A stretch of DNA of 64,000 nucleotides from Lepidodermella squamata (taxonomy: Eukaryota; Gastrotricha): contig JBLDXI010000010.1 in NCBI GenBank assembly GCA_047495785.1, forward strand, positions 2,604,001 to 2,668,000, read 5' to 3'. The notes below the pieces were generated by a model. The model was not told the DNA's origin, searched no databases, and saw only the letters and a list, made by a program, of their open reading frames with translations. Position numbers and translations under genes: made by a program. Positions 25,102 to 36,582 of the stretch are shown here, in pieces; position 1 is the first letter of the stretch; each line of letters starts with the position of its first letter.

Positions 25102-27627
25102 CATCATTGAACTTCAATTGCAGAGAGATGTTGCTACCTGGTAAAAAAGGTTAATGACACCCTACGCGCGCGCGCGCCGATACTATACAGTAAACAGTAA
25201 TTAGGCCGATTTTTGTATTAGTATAGCCAGTGGCTGAGCAGTCAAGCGACAATTGTCATCTGCTGCTGCTAGCGACGTGGCTCGTGTCAGCGCGCGGTTA
25301 ATCTGGCCCAGCGCGATGGCCTGCTTTCGTAGTAAAGAACAAGTTCGCTTCGTTGGCCATTGACTTGTCGTTGCCGCAGCCAAGTGCATGCCACGACAGA
25401 CGACCCTGCTCCTCGTGTGTATGGCCACTTGCCAGTTGTCGTCGCTACTTATCGTCATTGTTGAGACGACGACGACGACATCATCGCCTCGCATTGTCTG
25501 TTCATATACGTAATTACGCAGCTACAAATCATCTCCTCTTGTTTCTTGGCATCCTCAGCCATTCAACTTCTATCATCTTGTTGTCCTTTCGCAAAAATTT
25601 TGTCATCTTTCAGGTGTCTGATGAGCCTAATTATAGACGCTGCTCTTAGTAAAAAATTTATATTTCAATCATTCCTTGATGATAATTATTGGGTTCTTGA
25701 AATCGTAAATATGCAAGATGATTTATGTTTGCTATACGTTTTATAGCTTGCGGCTTTAAATGAATTTAGACGCGCCACCTTCTGCCTATGCCTATCTATA
25801 TACCATACTTACCTCGGTCATTGACCGACGGCCGTGCACACTCAAGAGCATCAGTCTCTGTTGAAAGTTTTAATTTTGTTATTTTTTCTCAACAAGAAGA
25901 CGATGAGGCGATAAGGAATGTGTTAATAGATAGTAATGTCGATGTTGTCGTTATATTCCCACAATAACCCTTGGCGAGCAGCTCAACAAACGCGGCGTCG
26001 ACTTGTTGTTGATGCTGATGTTGATAGTCGTTTTCAACGTCTCGTTATATGATGTCTTTTCCACCGAGACGCTCTGCCTCTGATTGATGGCCTCGCAGTC
26101 GTCGACTCATCCGCGCGCTCGCATTTATCATTATCATGGACATCATCATGCTCGCTGGCCTGTGCGCGTTGGCCGTTATTGCGAGTCGAATAGGCAATCG
26201 GACGTGACCGGCTTAAAGTGCCACAACGTGATTTCGCGGCCGTGTTTTTACACCGCCATTGTGTCGTCGCGCGGAGACAGCACGAGCGCGCATTCCAACC
26301 ACGTCATCGTCATCATCATCATCTTGATCCCGAACAAGCCACCACCTTTCCTTTTCACTTTTCACTTTTCAAAATACTATGCCAAGTTTTTGCGTATTTT
26401 TACATTGATAGTCATAAAAATTGCGAGACCGCGCGCGCTCGCTCGCTCTCTTAGATACAAAAATCGCCGCGCTTAATTACTATCAATAAAAACGATTTTG
26501 TTGCGCGCTGTGTTCGCGATTCAATGAACAATAAATGAATAAAGCCGGCCGATGCTCATCATGATCAAGATGATGATGATGGCGATTGAGGCGATGCCGA
26601 CGCCGCAAGGTAGTATCATCTTCATCGTCGTCGTCGTCGTCTTCGGACATGTGTGTCATGGATCGGGCACGCGACTGTCTATTCGGATACTATCTACATA
26701 GTGGAGAATAATCGGATCAGGCTAATGCAATGAGGCCGACGCCAACGGCCGATGCCTTAATCCTCCCTCCCATCTGTATAGATGAACCAAGTTATCTCCT
26801 CCTCCTCCTCAGCCGCTACCTATACATATAGATGCATATATTGTTGTTCAATTGCGTTTTTTCGCCGCTGCAACGATGCAGAAAAATCAAACAAATTGCG
26901 TTACTATCATTTGTTTACGACGCGCGTGGATCTTCTCGTAAATAATAACTAACTCTCTCTATCAATCCTTCTTACTATCTCACCTGCGAGTTTTCTCGTT
27001 CTGCTGTTTACATGGGATTTTTCGGTATTATTATTATCCAGAAAAAACGTCACCCTGGAAAGCGCGGTTGTTATGAGGTCAAGTGCAGTCGAGCGGAGCC
27101 GCGCGCGCGTTGCAATCGGTGCGTATCGATTTATCTCCCCTGCGATTCGCACCCGCTGTGATTTGTTCAGCAGGTAAACAACAACGCCAATCAGCGTGTT
27201 AATAAACATCAGCCGCGCGTGTGTTGCCGCTTTTCTTTCCGGTACAGCCAGCAATTATTTCGAGCTTTGTCGCATTTGCGGCATGCGCTCGCAAAAAAAC
27301 GAGCGAAACACCTGTCGCCGTAATTAGCCGGTCAGTTTTTGCGCGCTTGTCCACTTGATCGACCCAGCGCGCGGCAGCAAAACATCATCATCATTAACAA
27401 CAACAACAACAAGAAAAACATTGATATCAACTTCCGGCTGCTCATTAAGAATGTAGTCGTAATAGCTATATTTCGTCCCTTTTTTTAGCCGCGCTCCAAT
27501 AAGTAATGGCTAACCAGTTCGTCACCATTAAGGAACGCGCCATTTTTCACGCGCAAAAAATATGAATTAACAGATTATATTATTTGCGATTTTTTAACGT
27601 TTTTCATCTATTTTTCAAGGTTTAGAC

Positions 27628-30259
27628 ATGATTTTATTGTTATTCGTCGTCGTTGTAATTTTGTCACCAAGTGTCAACGCTCAGTTGACGCGGTCGTGTC
27701 GGCATTTGCTGAAAGCTGAATGCATCAGCGCCCACGCCGATCTCGCGCTCGATTTCGACAACCTCTGCGAATGCGATCTGCAAAGCGCGTTCAAGTCGCA
27801 GCAGAACCTGGCTATGCCGCAGCTTGACATCGTCGCCGTCACATCGCCCGGCTATTCGAGCCCCGTTAAACCGGCGGCGGCTGCGGCTGGTCCACTTCAA
27901 ACGTCGCCTGGTATCAAGTGCTTGAGATTCAGTCTTGCTAAGACAAAATTACTGCTGAGTTGCCTCGCCCAGCCGCAGTCGTTGCGATCTCTAGATTTCT
28001 ACAAGGAATCTTGGCCATCTCTGCCTGACCTTCGCAATTTGACCTCGTTAACCGTGTTGAGGCTACGCGATTTAGGCCTGTCTGAATTAGACGCGAGATC
28101 TCTTCACGGCCTGACGAGGCTACGCACGTTGGAACTGGCGAACAACAAATTCCGGTCGTTGCCGCTCGGACTGTTGGACGGTGTTCCTGGCCTCGATGAG
28201 TTGGTTCTGCACGGCAATCGGTTGGCCAAGTTGGAACGCTCGCAATTCGCAGCGGCTGGCACGAAACTGCGCCGACTCACGCTGTCCGAGATGGAATTCG
28301 CCGCCATTCCACCCGGCTTTTTCGACGTCTTTCCCGATCTCGAGTTCCTGGCTATTCGACGTAAGTTTTAAATTTCTTATCGAAGCTTAGAAATGCTAGA
28401 ATCAGAGTGCAAATTTTACAGGATACGTTTTTTCCATTCAGTTACCGTAAAAAATTTTCCGAATATATATGTAACATAGATATTTTTGAGTAGATTTATG
28501 GAAGACTGTTTACTCAAGTTCCGTTAACATTTGAACAATTTTTCACATATTTCACATTCGATCTTTTGAAATTCGGCTAGAATATTTTTAGAGCTGGTAA
28601 ATTTCGTGGTTAATTTCAACGAAGACAGAAATTGTGGGGTAAATACCTGTTCTCTCAAGCAGGTCTCACTTTCTCGAATGAGCCAGATAAAACGGAAAAT
28701 TGGCACTAGATATCTAATTTCGTTTAATTTTCAAAAATTATTTTATCAAAATTTAAAAACAATTGAAGTAAATTTTTTATATAGACTCCTTAGGTATTAA
28801 TTAGGATTATCTTTTCCATTGTCCATCTCTATTTTTTATTTAAATAGGCACTTTTCTGAGTCACGTTCCGAGTCTGGGCACCCTGCGCCGGCTGCGCGAA
28901 CTGCACCTGGACCAAAACCGCATCTCGTCGATCGAGACGAACGCCTTCGCCGGGCTCTACGCCCTCCGCACGTTAGACATGAGGCGCAACTGGCTGCGGT
29001 CGTTCGCCGGCGAACTGCTCGCCAACCAGCTGCAGCACCTCGACGCGCTCTGGCTCGGCGACAACATCTTCACGTGCGACTGCCGCCTCGCTTCGCTGGC
29101 GCAGTGGCTCGCGAGCCGCGCCTCACTGCTGCGCAACGGCGCCTCGCGGCCCGTGCTGTCACTCGACGCCAACAACGACGCGTGCTCGCTGTCTTCGGTG
29201 CGCACCCGCCTCGGCTGCGGACCGCGTTGCGAGAACCGGACGCCAGCCGACTTCTTCATCGACGCCTCGCCCGACCAACTCACCTGCACGACGACCTCAA
29301 CCACGACCACATCGACCAGCACTACGAAACCGAAAGTGAAACCTCAGCCGAAGAAGAGCCGAATCGCCAATCGACCTGCGTGGTACCTGGGCGACGATTT
29401 GAGCGACGAAATCGACGACACACCCATCGCGTTCAACACCTTCGACACGCCTCTGCTGTTCGTCGGAGCCGCCGAGTCGTCGACACCCCTGCCCCTGTTC
29501 GCCATCGACAAATTCTCGCTTGTGCTGTGGCTGGCGATTGTCGCGGCTTTGTCGCTGATAGTCGTAGTTGTCGTGACAATCGTCGTGCGGTACCGAGCGC
29601 AGAAACGGCGCTTCAACCCGCGGCGACAGGGCTGCAACTCGAAGGTCGCAAGCCCGGACAGCGCCTCGTCCGAGTCGAGCCACGCCTCAACCACCGGGCC
29701 GTTGCACGACGAAGAGATGGCTGTGCCGCCGAAACAGTCTTCGTGCTGCGTGCCTCGCGTTGAAAACAACAACAATCAGCCGATGACTCAGGCGAGTCGC
29801 GAGTCGAGCGGCATGTCAGTCGCCGAGCGGGCGGCGAACCGCGCAGCCCCTATCGCTACGAAGGCGGATTGGTCGCCGCTGTTCGAGGCGAAAAACCGGG
29901 CTGCTACCACCTTCTCGTCGCCCCTACTCGTGTCGGTTGACTCGGCGCCGAGGCCGAAACCCGTGTCAACCGCCTTCGCCATCGAACCGCTGCTTCTACC
30001 GTCGCGACGCGTCACCGGCACGCTGCAGCACGCGACACCTGTGCAGGTGCAATCGCAGCCGAGTCGAGCGACGATGACGCTGAACCGCGCCCATCAAACC
30101 GTGCTAGGCGGCGGCGCCGTGCTGTACCCGGCGTACAAGACGCTCAGCAAAAGCAGCCACGTCACGCTCAACTCGTCGCTGTCGTCGTCGAACGGCAGCT
30201 CACCGTCTCGAGTCGCCGCTGCCGCGCTGCTGCGCGACAACTCCGAGAGCCTCGTTTGA
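27628..30259 (+). CDS. Leucine-rich-repeat single-pass membrane receptor
   Basis: Two exons, 27628-28360 and 28848-30259, joined across a 487-nt GT-AG intron (CGA C|GC), encode 714 aa. Residues 1-19 form a signal peptide (MILLLFVVVVILSPSVNA). A cysteine-containing N cap with LCECDLQ comes next, then about eight LRRs with the usual LxxLxLxxN pattern (LRTLELANNKFRSLP, LDELVLHGNRLAKL, LRELHLDQNRISSI), closed by an LRRCT cap (NIFTCDC to GCGPRC, about 318-373). A Thr-rich stalk follows, then one membrane segment (about 467-490) and a cytoplasmic tail of about 225 aa rich in Ser, Pro and Ala. The layout fits cell-surface adhesion or guidance LRR proteins of the kekkon or tartan/capricious kind, but no Ig or TIR domain is seen and I cannot assign an orthologue. 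The N cap contains an odd Ala/Pro-rich insert. Confidence 0.85.
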
Positions 30260-30535
30260 CAGCCAGGTCATCCTTCGTCACGACGTCCGACACACTTCGG
30301 TGCTTTCCTACTTTTTTACTAAACATATTATGACATCAACCAACGCCAGAGCTTAGCCAAAAATGAAAACTGTACAGAGCTTTATCAGCTTCCGACTGCG
30401 AGCTTCCCTTGTGCACACCCTATCTCGTTTCATTCATATCAACGACTGATATTTGTTATATTATATTATATTGTAATGTATAAAAACGATGCTTTGATTT
30501 CGATAGTAATAATAATAATATGACAATTTTTGTGT

Positions 30536-30541
30536 AATAAA
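30536..30541 (+). terminator. poly(A) signal, LRR gene
   Basis: AATAAA about 280 nt after the LRR stop codon, in an AT-rich stretch just before the 7B2 promoter region. Confidence 0.55.
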
Positions 30542-30808
30542 ATTCTATGATAATATACGCCGATAATTTCTATCGATTTTGTTTTCGTAAACGAACGCGT
30601 CATATGCGTCTCATTGCTGCTGCTGAGCGGAGCGGGGGCGAGCGGGCGATAAGCTTATCGATCCAGCTCAGCGGCCACACTCTCGCATCATCGCCCGATC
30701 GATATTCGCAGTAAAAATACGAGACGAGCACACATCTGCAAAAACAAAACATCACAAAGTGACTTTTCTCCCTCCATTTCATAGTAGGATTTTACTACAA
30801 AACGAGAC

Positions 30809-31387
30809 ATGCGTTTAAGTTGCGTGATAACTGCGTTGTTAGGCTACTGCATCGCCTTAGCTAGTGCGTCTCGTGGATTCGAAGACGCTGCCTTCGACTT
30901 TGACAACGACGTCGCCGCTCCGTTGAGTTTCTTCCGCGGCTACGGCGCCGAGCCGCCAGTCGAGCTCGAAGCCGCTGCCGAGGATGATGACGATGAATCA
31001 GAGGCTGAAGACGGCGACGCCGATGAGGCCGCCAGTTTGTCGTCGATGCTAGTCGACAAGCAGAGCATGTACGCCGCGAAACCGTCGCCAGCGCCGGTCG
31101 AAAAGCACCGCAGCTACTGCCACCCGCCGAACCCGTGTCCCAAGGGACACACGCCCGCTGCGAATGGCTGCCAGCTCGGCGTCAAGGACACGGCTGACTG
31201 GAACCGATTGGACCAGGAACGGAATATGCGCAACGGCATTTGCGCCTGTGACGTCGAACACATGTTTTCATGCCCGCCCGGAGTACCAACTGTCTCGGTT
31301 GCCACAGCTAAGCAGGTCTCGCAACAGCAGCAACAACAACAGCAGCAGAAACTTGTTCAGAAGAAGTCGCCGCCTCCTTTCATCTAA
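30809..31387 (+). CDS. SCG5: Neuroendocrine chaperone 7B2 (secretogranin V)
   Basis: A single exon encodes 192 aa. Residues 1-20 are a signal peptide (MRLSCVITALLGYCIALASA). After an acidic Asp/Glu-rich region comes the family hallmark YCHPPNPCPKGH, then NGCQLGVKDTADWNR and the invertebrate-type module CACDVEHMFSCPPG. 7B2 binds proprotein convertase 2 in the regulated secretory pathway, helps it fold and blocks it until release. The C terminus after a Gln run reads KLVQKKSPPPFI and resembles the convertase-inhibiting C-terminal peptide of vertebrate 7B2 (a Lys-Lys-Ser-x-Pro core), so the inhibitory element may be kept in a shortened form. It marks the organism as having peptidergic cells. Being intronless is unusual; another exon upstream cannot be excluded. 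Confidence 0.88.
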   Translation: MRLSCVITALLGYCIALASASRGFEDAAFDFDNDVAAPLSFFRGYGAEPPVELEAAAEDDDDESEAEDGDADEAASLSSMLVDKQSMYAAKPSPAPVEKHRSYCHPPNPCPKGHTPAANGCQLGVKDTADWNRLDQERNMRNGICACDVEHMFSCPPGVPTVSVATAKQVSQQQQQQQQQKLVQKKSPPPFI

Positions 31388-34300
31388 AAAGCCAAAATCC
31401 ATCAGCTTTCCGTCCTGTTGTTATTCACATCGTATTGTACTGTCTTGAGGCACCTTGAAATGTCTTCTTCTTATTTTAACAGCTGTTGTTATGAGACCAA
31501 GTTTATTTTTACATCCTGAGGGGACACATCACGCCATTTTATCTCGCGAGCACAGACTAATTCATATTATGATCAGTAAGTATGGCATTGACGAACCGGT
31601 GACTATATCCAATTCATACACAAGTAATTGGCAAATTTAATCACATAGCTGTGTAAATGACCGCAGCGAACTCTATTTTTGCTGCCACGTGGAATGTTAA
31701 TTTCGTGGCCGATTTGCCGCAATGAATGCCGTTTTTATTATACGTTGCCAACTGTGTGAATGGAGACGCTTCTTTTATCGACTGCGTCAGGCCATATTTT
31801 CAAGATTATTCTCCCTTCCAATGAGAATGGCGTGTTCGCTTATTTTCTGTGCCGATAAGGATAGATGTCCCTCGCTGCATCAAAAGCAGCATTGAACTTC
31901 GCAAAAATGAGCACTTCGCTCTTCGAATTCGCATTATTTTCATGTAAATACTGGTGAAATTGTGAATATCTATTGATTTTATATGGTGTCCTGTAAAGTC
32001 TTGCGCAGAGTCAATTTTGCTTTTATTTTATTTTTTAATACCAAACATTGACGATCGAAAACCAGTCGTTGAATTGAATAAAATGAAATGATTACTTTAA
32101 TAATTGTCTCTTCTCTGATAAAGATGATAAAGAGCTGAGTGAATAATGTTAAGTGCTGGTGAAAAGTAACCGGAGTCGGTGAAAAGAGTAAACCTGAGAA
32201 AAGAGCTTGGCAGGGAAGGGTAACTTCTAACAGTTCACCTGCAGTTACCAGCGGCAGAAGTTGTAGAGAACTGAAAAAATAGATAGCAATAAATGGACTA
32301 GATGTATTTCAAATGTATTTGTTGTCGGTTAACGCTAACAATGTCTTCTCTCTTCACGCTTACCTCGCGCCTCGGTTTCCCACCACTCAGCAGATTTTTC
32401 ATCATTTCCTGCAGCAAACAAATTTTACACCATCTTTCACGAAGAAAATATGTTTTATTTGAAGATATTAATGTTAAATATATGTTTAATTTATATATTT
32501 ATTTGCGTTCTTGACAAAGTCACATAAAAAAATAAGGGTAGCAGAATGCCTTTTGTTCGGTTTTTTCTAAGCCGGGTAAGAGGTTTTACGGTTTGCCGGG
32601 GTAACCTGATCGGTCCTGCAGCCGGCGCCTAACCGCATTTTTTCTGGGTCAAAGTGGACATTTGCTCCACCTTGAGGTTACATTTCATCTTTTCTCATTG
32701 CCAGCTTGGTGCACCTTCCACCTTCCACTCCTAAGCTGAAAGGGTCTGTGGTAATTCAAGTAACGCTGTAAGTATTCCTTACTGGCTGATCCCTTGTGCT
32801 GTATATTGCGGAATACCGATGGTTTCATTACATTCACTTTAATCTCGAATCTCTATAGGGTTATTTGCTTTACCGTTCACCGTTCAATTGTGCTTTTTCA
32901 ACTACGCGCACCTCAGTACTCAGTATTAAAGAATTATTGGAACTGTGGCATTCTTGATTGCAATTCCGTCAATGTGATGATGATGTGTTTTCTATGCTTG
33001 ACGCTGTAGGGTGAGAAAAGTTTAGCGTCATAGCTTTGCGTTTATTGTGTTTAACGTTTATTTTTAATTTTCGCCTATATTTCAAATCCGTGAACTCATA
33101 GGCATTTGCTCAAATCTTGAATTTGAGACTGCCCCTGTACGAATCGCAAATCGTATCGAGTGATCCAACCTTAAGTCATTTCTGAACTGAGAGGAAGAAG
33201 TAACTTTCTACCTCAGTAGTTGATGATCGAGCTTTCCAGCCGTCAATTGCCCTGTGTAATGGCCAACGCTAAGGCGTGAGTTCTCATTGTTACATACTCG
33301 TAGGTCAGAGGTCTACTGCATCGAAGATTTTGAAGGTATTTGGTCTCTATTGATAGTCGACAAGTTGAAATTTAGAGAGCATTGAGCATTGCCAAATGAA
33401 GCTATGCCACACCGGCGAAAGATTCCGTTCACTTTACTCTTTGTTTGATCTATGCTTGAGTATTCTTGTATAAGTTATAGGGTATCGAAGTAAACTGTAA
33501 CATATTTCTCGCTCTATGCATTTTTTCTAAAAATGGTTGTTGCAAATTATTAATTTTTGATAATTACACAGCATTCAACCTTAAGATTAAGATGAGGTTA
33601 AGACGTCACCCACAACTCTGTTGCTGTTCAGTTGTGAAGTCCTCGCGTCATGATTCTGCGTTAGCGTGGGATCGTTTTCGCAGAGCCAAGCTTGTATAGG
33701 TAGCTGCATGAAGTTACCTTTGCTCAATCGTATCAATCATATCATAGTGTCTAGTAATCAACAGTCTTAGTAGATGATCTCCACGCAGAATTACCCATGA
33801 CTTCGGGCGAGTTGTTGACCGCAACTGCTTGGTTAGTCAGAAGTTGAAATATATTGGAAAACTTTTCTTGGCATTTGAATCGCCTTGCGAAATGTTAGAT
33901 TTATCAGTGCGATTCGGCAGGACAATCATTTGAAGTTTACGCTTCGAATTGTCAAATCAGGTCAATTCAGAGCCACACCGGCTTTCGGTTGTGTGTGCGT
34001 GTGTAAGACAGCGGAAACGCAATTGTCACGTATGACCGGTCACACAGCTGAACAACTTGAATGAGTAGATTTGATTAGCGGCAGCGCCAGCAATTTGTTT
34101 AATGCGCCTCACAGTCGTAAAAATAAATCTGCGGCTCGAGAGTGCCTTGTGAACCTTGCGATTTAATGGCTTTGCTGCGCATTGCTTTCTTACTCGTTAT
34201 AGCCCTGCATTTGTGTTAGTGTGTGTTTGCAATTGTTGTTGCCGGAGCTCTGGCGTTATCCAGGCTAAGCGTGAGCATATATATATTTATATATGTGTTG

Positions 34301-34414
34301 TAGATACAGCAGCAGTCGTAAAAAAGTGTGATAGGATTGTTATCAGCAGCAGCAGCAGCAGCGCGAGCTCGCCAGGATTTGGCCTCGCTTCACACCACAC
34401 GCACGTCTCTCTCC

Positions 34415-34434
34415 TGTGTGTGTGTGTGTGTGTG
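34415..34434. repeat. (TG)n microsatellite
   Basis: About ten uninterrupted tg units in non-coding DNA. Confidence 0.85.
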
Positions 34435-35740
34435 CTTGGGAAATGGCTTTTTCATGCGCCTGCAAGCGTAGCATTGTTTATGTCTGCTTGCTTTGCACCC
34501 GAGATCTCAGACGTCTTATAGCCTCGATCATCGCTAGCTATCCGCTCGTGTTTTTCGCGTCGAAGGATGAATAAACCAACCTGCCGTATGAATAAATAAT
34601 AAACCTGAAATTGGTCTGGCTGCGTTTATTTACTTGCACAAGCCACGTGACACGAGCCGGCTGTTTGCGGTTTTTTGCGCAGTTTTGTGTCCATCAATTA
34701 GCTGGTATAAAATGTGCCGAAAGTGCGGTGAATTTTTAGCATTAAAAAACTGCTGTTTTATTGCATTCGCGCGCCGATTGCGAGGTCCGCGCATTTTTAT
34801 TAAACACTCACTCGCACACACACACACACGCACGAGCACAGACATTGAGAAAACGCGTTTGCGTTTCCAGCTTGTCTCGATGATTCCAGGATAGATTTTT
34901 GACTGTTGCTGTAACAACGCCATGTATATTTTTTTCGCGTCATGTAGCAGCAGCAGCAGCAACCCACTCGTCGCCATCGCCATCGAGTTGGTTTAGTAGT
35001 CAACGAGAGCGGCGCTATGCGTGTGTTTTTTGTGGCGTTGATGACAATTTATGTGCAGCACAGGTCTAATCCATTACTGCGCGATATTATAGCGTTGAGG
35101 CTCCAGCCACATATGTACAACCACAGCGTGTGGCTGAGGCGATGATACCTGCTGCTGCTGCTGCCTCGTTTTTTTGAAATTCTATCAACGGTAAACATGC
35201 GTGTCTTTCTTTCAATTACTTCTCCTTTCAAGTAAACTGCGTAGTTTTTTTCAACAACCAAACTGACGACGCTCGGCAGTGTATTAAGAGAGAGAGAGAG
35301 AGCGTCAAACGAACTATATCGTTGTAGAAATACTTAGTAGTAGTAGTAGTAATAATAATTTACAACCGCCAAGTCAGTTAGTCATTTTGACTCTTTGTGA
35401 TTTATCGACGAAGACGACGACGATGAGGACGACAGGGATGAAAAGCAGGCGCGGTGGCCTGCTTTCCCACGGCCTGGCTGGCAGCAGTTAGCAGCAGCAG
35501 CTGCTCGTTTTTATGGCTTTGTGGCCGCATTTAGCGCAGCGTGAGAACCGCCCATCAGTTTCAGCTTTATTGTGGGTCATTCCTCACATGCATCTCGCGC
35601 ACACACATTGCGAGGAGAAGTTTTATTGCCCAGCTCTCTCACAGCTACAAGCACTTGTTGCTTATCGCCACCACCACCACTAGCACAACTCACAGTCGCT
35701 CGTTGGCTGTGTGTGTGTGTGTTAAAAACGCGACCGGCAG

Positions 35741-35761
35741 TTGGTTGGTTGGTTGGTTGGT
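35741..35761. repeat. (TTGG)n tetranucleotide repeat
   Basis: Five perfect ttgg units. Confidence 0.85.
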
Positions 35762-36530
35762 ACAAAGGGCGCGCGATGCTTGTTTTTGATAACACCAGTT
35801 GATAACAACGAGAACAGCTTTTCCCTCTCTCCCCTCGTTATTATTATTATTACTACTTCTTATTGTGAGCGAGACGCACAGAGTGAGAGAGAGAGAATGG
35901 CGGAGGAACAGAACAGAGGAGGTAACTACTCGGCGTCATCATGTAGTTTTTGTCGTCGTCGTCGTCATTGATCGATTATTGCCGGCTTGCTCGATAGTAT
36001 ATTTCCATGTATGTATGTATGTACGTATGTACGTATTGGATGGATGTGTGAGTGAGTGGATTAGCTGAGCGTGAAATCCGACGACGACGACGACGAGTTG
36101 CCGGTTGTTGCTTCTTATATTACTCGGTGTTTTTTCTTCGTCTTCTTCTTCTTGTACAACTACTACAACTGCGTCGTTGCAATTAACACGTGGTGGTATA
36201 TGCAGCAGCAGTAGTAGTAATAATAATAATATTTCCGCTGTATTTTTTTCTTGTTTTTACCCATGATGTTGTAGGTTCACCCAGCTACAGCACTGACTGT
36301 GTTATCAGTTGCTATTTTTATAACACCAAAATCTCACTGTTAATCATCCGTCAATCGGCTGCTGTTTCAGCAAACATCATCATCTGCAACTGCAATACAC
36401 GTTATTACGATGAAATGTTTTCGTTGGTGTAATGCTGCCGCGTGCTGAGCGCGCATTGTCTCGTCGCAGTCGTCGTCAAAACCAGGTCATCATTGTGCGC
36501 GATGCTTTTTTTATCAGCTGCCATAGCAGC

Positions 36531-36556
36531 ACAACAACAACAACAACAACAACAAC
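36531..36556. repeat. (CAA)n repeat just upstream of the transporter start
   Basis: About eight caa units ending some 27 nt before the ATG at 36583, so probably in the 5' UTR. Confidence 0.8.
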
Positions 36557-36582
36557 TGTAGTAGCAGTAGCAGCAGAAGTGA

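Larger units (their letters stand above)
31388..36582. other. Gene-poor region between 7B2 and the SLC16-like gene
   Basis: About 5.2 kb without a supported gene. The left part is 7B2 3' UTR, with AATAAA at 32077-32082. From about 34.3 kb on it is full of simple repeats: CAG (34343-34362), GT (34415-34434), GA (35288-35302), TAG/TAA (35337-35359), TTGG (35741-35761), TATG/TACG (about 36007-36034) and CAA (36531-36556). These lie just upstream of the transporter start and may be part of its 5' UTR or promoter. Confidence 0.55.

Noticed and set aside
24526-26645. Tandem trinucleotide arrays as a possible CRISPR-like repeat array
   Set aside because: Units are 3 bp with no spacers; they are plain microsatellites in animal DNA.
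28819-29763. 314-codon open frame overlapping LRR exon 2
   Set aside because: Out of frame with the LRR/LRRCT protein and Arg/His-rich in the way GC-rich shadows are.
34156-34521. 121-codon open frame in the microsatellite region
   Set aside because: Built largely from CAG and TG repeat translation, with no ordered sequence.
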